This document shows, piece by piece, positions 23,109 to 31,395 of a DNA stretch of 64,000 nucleotides. This DNA comes from Hymenobacter aerophilus DSM 13606 (lineage in GTDB: Bacteria; Bacteroidota; Bacteroidia; Cytophagales; Hymenobacteraceae), in contig NZ_KB907811.1 of assembly GCF_000382225.1 (NCBI RefSeq), positions 62,001 to 126,000 of the forward strand, given 5' to 3'. The notes below the pieces were generated by a model that saw nothing but the letters and a program-made list of their open reading frames with translations, was not told the origin of the DNA and did no database searches. The position numbers were made by a program, and so were the translations under genes. The first letter of the stretch is position 1. Every line of letters begins with the position of its first letter.

Positions 23109-23810
23109 ATGCCCCCCGAGCTTAGCGTCATCATTCCCACCTACAACGAGGCTGCCCACATTGCCGGGCTGGTGCAGCAGCTGCGCCGGCACGCACCGTC
23201 GGCCGAGGCCGTGGAAATTCTGGTGGTGGATGCCGCCAGCCCCGATGGTACGGCGGCGCTGGCCGAGGCGGCCGGGGCCACCGTGCTGCCGGCCCCGCGC
23301 CCCGGCCGCGCCGCCCAGATGAACCACGGCGCCGCCCACGCCACCGGCCGCATCCTATACTTCGTGCACGCCGATGTCGGCATCTGCCCCGATTTCGTAG
23401 CCACCATCAGCCGGGCCGTAGCCGCGGGCCACCCGGCCGGCTGCTACCGCTTCCGCTTCGATTCCAGCCACCCGCTGCTGCGCCTCAACAGCTACGGCAC
23501 CCGTTTCAAGGGCCTCATGAGCCGCGGCGGCGACCAGACGCTGTTCATCACCCGCGAGCTGTTCAGCCAGCTGGGCGGCTTCAACGAGCGGTTTGTGGTG
23601 ATGGAGGACTTCGAAATCATCCAGCGCATCCGGCAGGTCGCCTCCTTCCACATCGTACCCGAAAGCGTGCTGGTGTCGGCCCGCAAGTACGAAGACAACG
23701 GCTGGCTGCGCGTGCAGCTGGCCAACCTCACGGCCTTCGCGCTCTACTTTCTGAAAGTGGAACCCGCCCGCATCTGCCGCACCTACAAAGCGCTGATAAA
23801 CCACCGGTAG
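23109..23810 (+). CDS. GT2 glycosyltransferase, TIGR04283-type
   Basis: The 233-residue product opens LSVIIPTYNEAAHI, with VVDAASPDGT as the first nucleotide-sugar Asp and FVHADV as the DxD-like site. PGRAAQMNHGA and RGGDQTLFITRELF plus FVVMEDFEIIQRI are typical of the TIGR04283 group, which is sometimes found beside arsenosugar-biosynthesis genes. No arsS or arsenic gene is in this window, so that link is not supported here. It is cytoplasmic with no membrane helices, and probably transfers a sugar or phospho-sugar to a small acceptor. Confidence 0.85.
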   Translation: MPPELSVIIPTYNEAAHIAGLVQQLRRHAPSAEAVEILVVDAASPDGTAALAEAAGATVLPAPRPGRAAQMNHGAAHATGRILYFVHADVGICPDFVATISRAVAAGHPAGCYRFRFDSSHPLLRLNSYGTRFKGLMSRGGDQTLFITRELFSQLGGFNERFVVMEDFEIIQRIRQVASFHIVPESVLVSARKYEDNGWLRVQLANLTAFALYFLKVEPARICRTYKALINHR

Positions 23811-23830
23811 GGAAGGGTGAGGTAGATAAA

Positions 23831-23929
23831 AACGTCATTCAGAGCGCAGCGAAGAATCTTGCGGGCTGATGTGAAGCTAGCATTATAATGTCAGCCCGCG
23901 AGATTCTTCGCTGCGCTCTGAATGACGTT
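23831..23929. repeat. REP-4, GAATCT-type palindrome
   Basis: Ends AACGTCATTCAGAGCG and CGCTCTGAATGACGTT; inner GCGAAGAATCTTGCGGGCTGA pairs with its near complement. It lies between two plus-strand genes. Confidence 0.92.
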
Positions 23930-23949
23930 CTGTTATTTTACAACTACCC

Positions 23950-24969
23950 GTGCCCGATAGCCAAAAACCCTCAACCATAAACCGGCAACCAACCCTCGTC
24001 ACCGGGGCCAATGGCTTCCTGGGGCGGCACCTGGTGGCCGAGCTACACCGCCGGGGCCAGCCGGTGCGGGCGCTGGTGCGGCCCGGCACCGCGCCGCCTT
24101 TCCCGGCCGGGTGGGGCGTGGGTTATGTGGAAGCCGACCTGAGCCAGCCCGCCACGCTGGCCGGGGCGGCCGCGGGCTGCGGGGCCATCATCCATGCGGC
24201 CGCGCTGGCCAGCGTGAACCCGGCCCGCAACCCGGCTTTGTGGGCTGTGAACGTGGAAGGCACCCGCGCCGTGCTGGCCGAGGCCCGCCGCGCCGACGTG
24301 GCGCGGCTGGTATACGTGGGCACGGCTAACGTTTTCGGCTTCGGAACACGGGAGAATCCAGGCGACGAAACCCGGCCCTACGCCGGCGCCCGCTACGGCC
24401 TCGACTACATGGACAGCAAGCGCGCCGCCACCGACCTCGTGCTGCAAGCCGTGGCCGACGAGCAGCTACCGGCCGTGCTGGTGCACCCCACCTTCATGCT
24501 AGGCCCCAACGATGCCAAACCCACCTCGGGCGCTTTGCTGCTGGAAATTGTCCGCGGCAAAGTGCCCGGCTACCCGCCCGGCGGCAAAAACTACGTGCAC
24601 GTGCGCGACGTGGCCCAGGCCACCGTGAACGCGCTGAATCTAGGCAGGGTAGGAGAGTCGTACATCTTGGGCAACGAAAACCTGAGCTACCACGAAGCCT
24701 TTACCCTAATGGCCGATTTGCTGAACGTATCCGCCCCGCGCTGGCCCCTGCCGGCCGGCCTGGCCCAGCTCTACGGTCGGCTCTGCGACCTGCAAACCCG
24801 CCTCACCGGCCGGCCCGCTCGCCTGAACGCCGCCATGACGGCCGTGGCCAACGACGGCCACTACTTTGCGGTCGACAAAGCCCGGCGCGAGCTGGCCCTG
24901 CCCCAAACGCCGGTAGCGCAGGCCATTACGGAGGCCTTCGCCTGGTTTCAGGCTGAACAGTATATTTGA
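23950..24969 (+). CDS. NAD-dependent epimerase/dehydratase (extended SDR)
   Basis: The 339-residue product (GTG start) has the extended-SDR Rossmann motif GANGFLG (19-25), Asp/Arg cofactor-side residues (ALVRPG), and the catalytic Tyr153 and Lys157 in YMDSK. The region after residue 190 (FMLGPNDAKPTSGALLLEIVRG) resembles dihydroflavonol-4-reductase/3-beta-HSD-like enzymes. It is cytoplasmic and uses NAD(P)H on a hydroxy/keto substrate. It is followed after 3 bp by an SDR gene, so the two form an operon and may act in sequence. Confidence 0.88.
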   Translation: MPDSQKPSTINRQPTLVTGANGFLGRHLVAELHRRGQPVRALVRPGTAPPFPAGWGVGYVEADLSQPATLAGAAAGCGAIIHAAALASVNPARNPALWAVNVEGTRAVLAEARRADVARLVYVGTANVFGFGTRENPGDETRPYAGARYGLDYMDSKRAATDLVLQAVADEQLPAVLVHPTFMLGPNDAKPTSGALLLEIVRGKVPGYPPGGKNYVHVRDVAQATVNALNLGRVGESYILGNENLSYHEAFTLMADLLNVSAPRWPLPAGLAQLYGRLCDLQTRLTGRPARLNAAMTAVANDGHYFAVDKARRELALPQTPVAQAITEAFAWFQAEQYI

Positions 24970-24972
24970 CTT

Positions 24973-25962
24973 ATGTGGAAAGAAAGTCCGGCCCCGGCCG
25001 TTTTTGTGCCTGCCCCCGCCGAACCGTCTTCCGCGCCCGTTTTGGTGGTGCCCGCGGCTAAAGGAGCCGCCGTAACCGAAGCCCAACCGGCCGATGAGCC
25101 AAACACCACGACTGCCGCCGCTCCAGGCCGCGTCCGGGCGCTGCCCACGGCCGGGCCGCTGGCCGGTAAGGTGGCCATCGTCACGGGCTCCGAGTCGGGT
25201 ATCGGGCGCGAAACGGCGCGGGCGTTGGGAGCGGCCGGGGCCGCCGTGGTGCTCAACGGCCTGCGCCCCGAGCGCTTGGAGGCCACCCGCCGGCAGCTCG
25301 AAGCCGCCGGTGCCACCGTGGCCATCTGCCGGGCCGATATCACCGACTATGCCGCCTGCGAGGCACTGGTAGCCACGGCCGTGCAGGAGTTCGGCCGGCT
25401 TGATATTCTGGTCGCCAACGCCAGCATTTCGCAGCGCGCCTACTTCCTCGATATGGCCCCCGAAGTGTTCCGGCGGGTACTCGACAGCAACGTGTACGGG
25501 GCCGTGTTTCCGCTGAAAGCCGCCCTGCCGCACCTGCTCGAAAGCCATGGCAGCATCACGTTTATTTCCTCTATTTCGGCCCTGAACGGGATGCCCAGCG
25601 GCTCGGCCTACTGCGCCGGCAAGGCGGCCCTCACCAACCTGGCCCACACCCTGCGCCTGGAGCTCGATGGCACCGGCGTGCACTTCGGGGTGGTGCACAT
25701 CGGCTTCACCGAAAACGACGACGACAAGCGCGTGCTCGACGCCGATGGCCAGCCCGTGCCCATTGCCTACCGCAAGCCCCGCTGGCAGAAAACCCAGGCC
25801 GAAGTGGCCGCCATCATCGTGCGCCACATCCGGCGGCGGCGGCAGCGCACCGTTATTTCGGCCTTGGGCTGGCTCATTGCCATCGTGCACACCAACTTCC
25901 CCCGCCTCGGCGACTGGGTGGTGCTGACCAGCATGCGCCGGCTGCGCAAGTTTTACGAGTGA
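24973..25962 (+). CDS. Classical SDR oxidoreductase with Pro/Ala-rich N-terminal extension
   Basis: The 329-residue product has a low-complexity extension (residues 1-60) before the Rossmann fold. Cofactor motif TGSESGIG lies at 71-78; NAS replaces the usual NAG (149-151); the catalytic set is Ser200 or Ser202, Tyr213 and Lys217 (YCAGK). The long C-terminus (about 270-329, with the RHIRRRRQRTVIS and LGWLIAIVHTNF segments) suggests membrane association, as in SDRs acting on lipids. It starts 3 bp after the epimerase-like gene, so the two are cotranscribed. The substrate is unknown; a lipid or sterol-like keto group is inferred from the tail. Confidence 0.86.
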   Translation: MWKESPAPAVFVPAPAEPSSAPVLVVPAAKGAAVTEAQPADEPNTTTAAAPGRVRALPTAGPLAGKVAIVTGSESGIGRETARALGAAGAAVVLNGLRPERLEATRRQLEAAGATVAICRADITDYAACEALVATAVQEFGRLDILVANASISQRAYFLDMAPEVFRRVLDSNVYGAVFPLKAALPHLLESHGSITFISSISALNGMPSGSAYCAGKAALTNLAHTLRLELDGTGVHFGVVHIGFTENDDDKRVLDADGQPVPIAYRKPRWQKTQAEVAAIIVRHIRRRRQRTVISALGWLIAIVHTNFPRLGDWVVLTSMRRLRKFYE

Positions 25963-25986
25963 GGTTAAACAGGACTTACGCAGCCG

Positions 25987-26080
25987 GGCAGTAGCGCGAA
26001 GCTTCCGCTTCGCGTGTCGTTGAACGACGTCCGTCATCAGTCAGCAACGACACGCGAAGCGGGAGCTTCGCGCTACTGCC
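25987..26080. repeat. Family B palindrome, copy 2
   Basis: Ends GGCAGTAGCGCGAAGCTTCC and the near complement closing with CGCGCTACTGCC; the inner arms CGCGTGTCGTTG/CAACGACACGCG also pair. It fills a convergent spacer and touches the SulP stop codon. Confidence 0.9.
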
Positions 26081-27624
26081 TAATACCGCAAATCGGCGCC
26101 CGAGACGTGGTAGATAGGGTCTTCCAGAATGTTGACGTCGATGAGGGCGTCGGCGCGCCGAAGCAGGTGGCGGCAGTCGGGGCTGAGGTGGCGCAGATGC
26201 ACAGTTTTGCCCAGGCGGTGGTAGCGTTCGGTAAGCTTGTTGAGGGCTTCGATGGCCGACATATCGGCCACCCGGCTCTCGGCGAAGTCGATGATGACCT
26301 GCTGCGGGTCGTCGGCCACGTCGAACTTCTCGCCAAAGGCCTGCACCGAGCCGAAAAACAGCGGGCCGAAGATTTCGTAGTGCTTCACGCCAGCCTCGTC
26401 GAGGTGCTTGCGGGCCCGGATGCGGCGGGCATTCTCCCAGGCAAACACCAGCGCCGCGATAATCACGCCGATGAGCACGGCCAGCGCCAGGTTGTGCAGC
26501 ACCACCGTTACCAGCGTCACGGTCAGCATCACCACCAAATCGGCGACGGGCATGCGGCCGAAAGTGCGTAGCGAGGCCCACTCAAACGTGCCCACCGACA
26601 CCATAATCATCAGCCCGGTGAGGGCGGCCATCGGCACGCGCTCAATCAGCGAAGCGCCAAACATGATGAACACCAGCAGCATCACGGCCGCCACCACGCC
26701 CGACAGCCGCGCCCGGGCCCCCGACGAAATATTGATGAGGCTCTGGCCAATCATGGCGCAGCCGCCCATACCCGAAAACAGGCCCGAGAGCATGTTGGCC
26801 GCGCCCTGGGCCACGCACTCCTTGTTGCCCCGGCCGCGGGTTTCGGTGATTTCGTCAATCAGGTTCAGCGTCAGCAAACTTTCAATCAAACCCACCCCGG
26901 CCACGATGGCGGCATAAGGGAAAATGAGGCCCAGCGTGGCGAAGGTGAACGGCACGGCCGGGATGTGGAACGGCGGGAAGCCGCCCTGAATCGAGGCAAT
27001 GTCGCCCACGGTTTTGGTATTGATGCCCAGCCCGATAACCAGCGCCGACACCACCAGCAGGGCCGTGAGCGAGGCCGGCACCACCTTGGTGAGGCGCGGC
27101 AGCCCCACAATAATGGCAATGGTGAGGCCCACCAACCCCAGCATGGTGTAGAGCGCCGGCCCCGTCAGCCAGTGCAGCCCCCCATCGGCCCCGACGGCCT
27201 GAAACTGCACCAGCTGCGAGAGAAAGATGATGATGGCCAGCCCGTTGACAAAGCCGAACATCACCGACTGCGGCACCAGCCGGATAAACTTGCCCAGCTT
27301 CAGCACGCCCGCCAGCACCTGAATAGCGCCCGCCAGGATAACGGTGGCGAAAATGTACTCGACGCCGTGGGTTTTGGCCAGCGCCACCAGCACCACGGCC
27401 ACGGCCCCGGTCGCCCCCGAAATCATGCCCGGCCGGCCGCCCAGCACCGACGTCACGAGGCCCATCACGAAGGCGGCGTACAGGCCCACCAGCGGCGGCA
27501 CCCCGGCAATAATCGAAAACGCCACGGCCTCCGGAATCAGGGCCAGCGCCACCGTCAGGCCCGAGAGGATTTCGTTTTTGTAGTTGACTTTGTACTGCGT
27601 AAAGTAGTGCAGAACCTGTTGCAT
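26080..27624 (-). CDS. SulP family anion transporter with STAS domain
   Basis: The 514-residue product starts at ATG 27624. The N-terminal SulP membrane domain has the usual ALALIPEAVAFSIIAGVPP and GATGAVAV segments, with 10 or more membrane helices up to about residue 390. A cytoplasmic STAS domain follows (about 410-514, IIDFAESRVADMSAIEAL). Such proteins carry sulfate, bicarbonate or dicarboxylates; the substrate is not evident here. No carbonic anhydrase or sulfate-assimilation gene lies nearby. It is divergent from the GH1 gene over a 354-bp spacer with a candidate promoter at 27746. Confidence 0.93.
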   Translation of the reverse strand: MQQVLHYFTQYKVNYKNEILSGLTVALALIPEAVAFSIIAGVPPLVGLYAAFVMGLVTSVLGGRPGMISGATGAVAVVLVALAKTHGVEYIFATVILAGAIQVLAGVLKLGKFIRLVPQSVMFGFVNGLAIIIFLSQLVQFQAVGADGGLHWLTGPALYTMLGLVGLTIAIIVGLPRLTKVVPASLTALLVVSALVIGLGINTKTVGDIASIQGGFPPFHIPAVPFTFATLGLIFPYAAIVAGVGLIESLLTLNLIDEITETRGRGNKECVAQGAANMLSGLFSGMGGCAMIGQSLINISSGARARLSGVVAAVMLLVFIMFGASLIERVPMAALTGLMIMVSVGTFEWASLRTFGRMPVADLVVMLTVTLVTVVLHNLALAVLIGVIIAALVFAWENARRIRARKHLDEAGVKHYEIFGPLFFGSVQAFGEKFDVADDPQQVIIDFAESRVADMSAIEALNKLTERYHRLGKTVHLRHLSPDCRHLLRRADALIDVNILEDPIYHVSGADLRY

Positions 27625-27978
27625 CGGCGGAAAGTGGGAGAGGAGCGGGGCCAAAAAGAAAAGCCGCCCACCCGGTTACGGAGCAGCGCGGCGGCAAATA
27701 AACAGCCCGGCGAAAAGTGAGAATCCGGCGGAAGTCCCGCCCGGGCAAAGGTAGGCATTGACGCCTGCTCCGCCGCCCCCGTTTTGGCCGGGTGCCCACC
27801 GCCTGTCGGCGCCGTTGCGGCAAGTCCGGAGGTCGGCAGGCGGGAAAACCGGGGTAAATACCCACGCGTTCTGTGGTTAATACGGCATCCCGGAGCTTGA
27901 AATGCGGGTATAAAAGAAGCGCCCTCCTCGGCCCGGTGCGGGCGGCAGGATGCGCTTTCAGTCACGAAATCAGCCTGA
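27625..27978. other. Divergent spacer between SulP and GH1 genes
   Basis: This 354-bp spacer holds a TACCTTTG box on the minus strand (27746-27753) for the SulP gene. On the plus side there is an AT-richer stretch around 27875-27915 without a clear promoter match. No palindrome of the REP families and no convincing small gene are present. Confidence 0.55.
27746..27753 (-). promoter_or_regulatory. Consensus -7 box for the SulP gene
   Basis: TACCTTTG on the minus strand, leaving a leader of about 115 nt before ATG 27624. No clear -33 element is seen. Confidence 0.5.
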
Positions 27979-29319
27979 ATGGAGAACGTAGACCTTTGGG
28001 GCGGCGTGGAATGCACCTGCCGACGCGTGGGCGACGCCTATTCCGACCAGCTGGCGCGCAGCGGCCACCGCCACCGCCTCGCCGACCTCGACCGTTTCGC
28101 CGAACTGGGCCTGCGCACGCTGCGCTACCCGGTGCTGTGGGAGCACGTGGCCCCCGACAGCCTGGAGCAGCCCGACTGGCGCTGGCCCGATGAGCGGCTG
28201 GCCCGCCTGCGCGAGCTGGGCATCGAGCCCATCGTGGGGCTGGTGCACCACGGCAGCGGCCCGCGCTACACGGCCCTCGACCAACCCAATTTCGCCCCCG
28301 AGCTGGCCCGCTACGCCGGGTTGGTGGCCGCGCGCTACCCCTGGGTGCGCTACTATACCCCCGTCAACGAACCCCTGACCACGGCCCGCTTCAGTGGCCT
28401 CTACGGCTTGTGGTACCCCCACGCCACCGCCGACGCGGCCTTCGTGCGCATGCTCTACAACCAAGTGCTGGCCACCCGGCAGGCCATGCAGGCCATCCGG
28501 CGCGTGAACCCGGCCGCCCAACTCGTGCAGACCGAGGACCTGGGCCAGGCGCATTGTACGCCCGCGCTGGCAGCCCGGGCCGAGTTTGAAAACCACCGGC
28601 GCTGGCTGACCTTCGATTTGCTGAACGGCACCGTAACGCCCGCCCACCCCCTGTGGAACTACCTGCGCGAGCACGGCCTGAGTGAAGCCGAGCTGACCGA
28701 TTTGCAGGAAACCCCCTGCCCGCCCGATATTCTGGGCATCAACTACTACCTCACCAGCGAGCGGTTTTTAGATGACCGCCTGGCCCTGTACCCCGGCCTG
28801 GGCGCGGCCCCGGCTACGCCCGACCGGCCGGCCTACGTGAACGTGGAAGCCGTGCGCGTGCCCGACGCCCAGGCGGTAGGGCTGGCGGGGGTGCTGCAGG
28901 CGGCCTGGGCCCGCTACCGGCGGCCGCTGGCCGTAACCGAGCTGCACCTCAACTGCACCCGTGAGGAGCAAATGCGCTGGCTGCACCAGGGCTGGCAAAC
29001 CGTCAATCGGCTGCGCGCCGCCGGCGTGGAGGTGCGCGGCTTCACGGTGTGGTCGTTGCTGGGGGCCTACGATTGGGACAACCTGCTGACCCAGGACGGG
29101 GCTTCTTACGAAAGCGGCGTGTTCGACCTACGCGGTGGGGCGCCCCGGCCCACCGCGCTGGCCCGCATGGTGCAGGGGCTCATCCGCCACGGCCACTACC
29201 AGCACCCGGTGCTGGCCGGGCGCGGCTGGTGGCAGCGGCCCCTGCGCTTTTATCCTGCCCATCAGCCGCCCGTACGGCAATCTGTTTCTGAGCCTGTTTC
29301 CGAGCCTGCTTTGGTATGA
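27979..29319 (+). CDS. Family 1 glycoside hydrolase-like protein
   Basis: The 446-residue product follows the GH1 (beta/alpha)8 layout: LWGGVECTCRR at the start, RYPVLWEH, the acid/base Glu131 in TPVNEP, and the candidate nucleophile Glu321 in AVTELHL. GFTVWSLLGAYDWDN near residue 360 is the usual C-terminal loop. It is cytoplasmic with no signal peptide. Its stop overlaps the start of the RmlD-like gene by 4 bp (ATGA), so the two proteins are made together. Expected activity is retaining beta-glycosidase or a related transfer; the sugar is unknown. Confidence 0.85.
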   Translation: MENVDLWGGVECTCRRVGDAYSDQLARSGHRHRLADLDRFAELGLRTLRYPVLWEHVAPDSLEQPDWRWPDERLARLRELGIEPIVGLVHHGSGPRYTALDQPNFAPELARYAGLVAARYPWVRYYTPVNEPLTTARFSGLYGLWYPHATADAAFVRMLYNQVLATRQAMQAIRRVNPAAQLVQTEDLGQAHCTPALAARAEFENHRRWLTFDLLNGTVTPAHPLWNYLREHGLSEAELTDLQETPCPPDILGINYYLTSERFLDDRLALYPGLGAAPATPDRPAYVNVEAVRVPDAQAVGLAGVLQAAWARYRRPLAVTELHLNCTREEQMRWLHQGWQTVNRLRAAGVEVRGFTVWSLLGAYDWDNLLTQDGASYESGVFDLRGGAPRPTALARMVQGLIRHGHYQHPVLAGRGWWQRPLRFYPAHQPPVRQSVSEPVSEPALV

Positions 29320-30248
29320 TGAAACCAAACTCAACTACCACTGCCGCCCTGCCCGCCGATGTTCCGCCGCTACTCGTGGCGGGGGCCGCGGGCACGCTGG
29401 GCCGGGCGTTCCGGCTCGTGTGCCGGATTCGGGGCCTGCGAACCGTGTGCCTTGGCCGGGATGAGCTGGACATTACCAGCGCCGACTCCATTGGCCAGGC
29501 GTTGCGCCGCTACCAGCCCTGGGCCCTGGTGAATGCCGCCGGCTACGTGCGGGTAGATGCCGCCGAAACCGATGCGGCCCGCTGCTTCCGCGAAAACACG
29601 CTGGGCCCGCTGCTGCTGGCCCGCGCCTGCGCCGCCCAAAACCTGCCGCTGCTCACGTTTTCCTCCGATTTGGTATTCGACGGCCGGCAAACCCACCCTT
29701 ACCTGGAAACCGACCCGGCCCGGCCGCTGAACGTATATGGCCACAGCAAGCTCCAGGCCGAGCAGGCCGTGCTCAGCCGGCACCCGCAGGCGCTGGTGGT
29801 GCGCACCAGTGCCTTTTTCGGGGCCTGGGACGAGCACAACTTCGTGCACCACGCCCTGAGTGCGGCCCGCCAGAACCGGCCCTTCGCCGCGGCCGACGAC
29901 CTGCGGGTGTCGCCCACCTACGTGCCCGACCTCGTAAACACCGCCCTCGATTTGCTGCTCGATGCGGAACACGGCCGCTGGCACCTGGCCAACGCGGGCG
30001 CCTGCACTTGGGCCGAGCTGGCCCAGCAGGCCCTGCGCACCGCCGGCCTCGACCCCGCCCTGGTGCAGCCCCAACCCGCAGCCTCGTTTGGCTGGCCCGC
30101 CGCCCGGCCCAGCTTCAGCGTACTGGGCAGCCTGCGCGGCCAGCTGCTGCCCAGCCTCGAAAGCGGCCTGCACCGCTACCTGGCCGATGAACAGCTGCTG
30201 CATTCCGAGCCCCCGCCCGCGTACCTGCACGAAGCGCACGACGCGTAG
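29316..30248 (+). CDS. RmlD-like sugar-nucleotide reductase
   Basis: The 310-residue product has an extended SDR fold of the dTDP-4-dehydrorhamnose reductase type: AGAAGTLGRAF cofactor loop, NAAGYVRVDAAE, the FSSDLVFDG segment, and catalytic Tyr/Lys in YGHSK (about 143-147). It lacks nearby rmlA, rmlB or rmlC, so a role in rhamnose synthesis is not supported. The 4-bp overlap with the GH1 gene suggests the two act on the same glycoside. A second start (Met2) is possible. Cytoplasmic. Confidence 0.86.
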   Translation: MMKPNSTTTAALPADVPPLLVAGAAGTLGRAFRLVCRIRGLRTVCLGRDELDITSADSIGQALRRYQPWALVNAAGYVRVDAAETDAARCFRENTLGPLLLARACAAQNLPLLTFSSDLVFDGRQTHPYLETDPARPLNVYGHSKLQAEQAVLSRHPQALVVRTSAFFGAWDEHNFVHHALSAARQNRPFAAADDLRVSPTYVPDLVNTALDLLLDAEHGRWHLANAGACTWAELAQQALRTAGLDPALVQPQPAASFGWPAARPSFSVLGSLRGQLLPSLESGLHRYLADEQLLHSEPPPAYLHEAHDA

Positions 30249-30386
30249 GCAGAAAGTACGGCGTAGTCTGGGAAGAAGTCGGCTGCAATGGGTTATTTGC
30301 GGGGAGTTCGCGCTGGCGTTACCGTTTCAGGCCAGCCAAGCCGATTCCTCCGGCAAACCGCCTCCCGATCCTCTTTAGCCCTCAAT

Positions 30387-31262
30387 ATGTCCCTGCTGCC
30401 CGTTTCTCACCCCTTGCTCAAGCGTTTCGATAAGTATGCCACACCCGTGCTGGCCGTGCTGGGGCTGGGCCTGCTGCTGCTCGAAACCCGCAAGCCGCTG
30501 CGCCGCCGCACCCGGCCCCGTACCGAGCGGTGGGTGCGCAACGTGGTGCTGGCCGCCCCCTCGATGCCGGCCATGCGCCTCACGCTGCTGCCCGCCATGG
30601 TGGGCCTGGGCCAGCTGATGGCCCCCTACCGCCCGCCGCTTTCGCGCCTGCCCGAGCCCGCCCGGCTGCTGGCCGAAGTGCTGCTGCTCGATTACCTGGG
30701 CTACTCCTGGCACCGGCTGCTGCACTCGCCGCTGCTCTGGCGCCTGCACCGCGTCCACCACTCCGACCTCGACATGGACCTGACCACCGGCTGGCGCTTC
30801 CACTTCGGCGAGATGCTGGCCAGCATTCCGTACCGGGCCGGTATTGCGGCCCTGCTGGGCGTGCGCGGCTCCACGGCCCTGGGCTTCGAGGTGGTGTTTG
30901 AGGCCTGCACCGCTTTCCACCACAGCAACTGGGAGCTGCCCTACGAAGTGGAGCGCCGTTTGGCCCCGGTCATGGTCACGCCCCGCGCCCACGGCATCCA
31001 CCACTCCATGGTCGACCGCGAAACGCAGAGCAACTTCGGCGTCGTGCTCACGCTCTGGGACCGGCTGCACCGCACGCTGCGCCTCAACGTACCCCAGCAG
31101 CAAATCACCATCGGCGTGCCCGCCTTCGCCGACCCCGCCGGCCAGACTGTAGCCCGCCTGCTGGCCATGCCCCTGGAGCCGCTTGATGAATGGGCATTAC
31201 CGAACGGTGAGGTGCCCGAACACCCCGCGTACGCCGGGCCGCTTACGGCGCTGGCGAAGTAG
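30387..31262 (+). CDS. Sterol desaturase/fatty acid hydroxylase family protein
   Basis: The 291-residue product starting at ATG 30387 is an integral membrane di-iron protein. The histidine clusters are complete: H109xxxH113, H121xxHH125, H178H179 and H202xxHH206. Membrane segments lie at about 20-33, 62-80, 95-107 and 150-175. Members hydroxylate or desaturate lipids, carotenoids or hopanoids with O2. It lies 138 bp after the RmlD-like gene on the same strand and may belong with it, which would fit a glycosylated-lipid pathway; that link is inference. Confidence 0.9.
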   Translation: MSLLPVSHPLLKRFDKYATPVLAVLGLGLLLLETRKPLRRRTRPRTERWVRNVVLAAPSMPAMRLTLLPAMVGLGQLMAPYRPPLSRLPEPARLLAEVLLLDYLGYSWHRLLHSPLLWRLHRVHHSDLDMDLTTGWRFHFGEMLASIPYRAGIAALLGVRGSTALGFEVVFEACTAFHHSNWELPYEVERRLAPVMVTPRAHGIHHSMVDRETQSNFGVVLTLWDRLHRTLRLNVPQQQITIGVPAFADPAGQTVARLLAMPLEPLDEWALPNGEVPEHPAYAGPLTALAK

Positions 31263-31395
31263 GTTTCGGTGTCTGGTTACCAGATTTCAGGCTCCTCAGT
31301 GGCCGGCAACTGGTAACCCAGTACCTTTACCGGCGTAACAGGGCCTGATTTTTGGTATCCTGAACCGGCGGCCCCTGGCCGGCCCGATTCTATTT

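Noticed and set aside
23109..23810. Arsenosugar biosynthesis locus
   Set aside because: The glycosyltransferase matches the TIGR04283 type, but no arsS, arsM or other arsenic gene is in the window.
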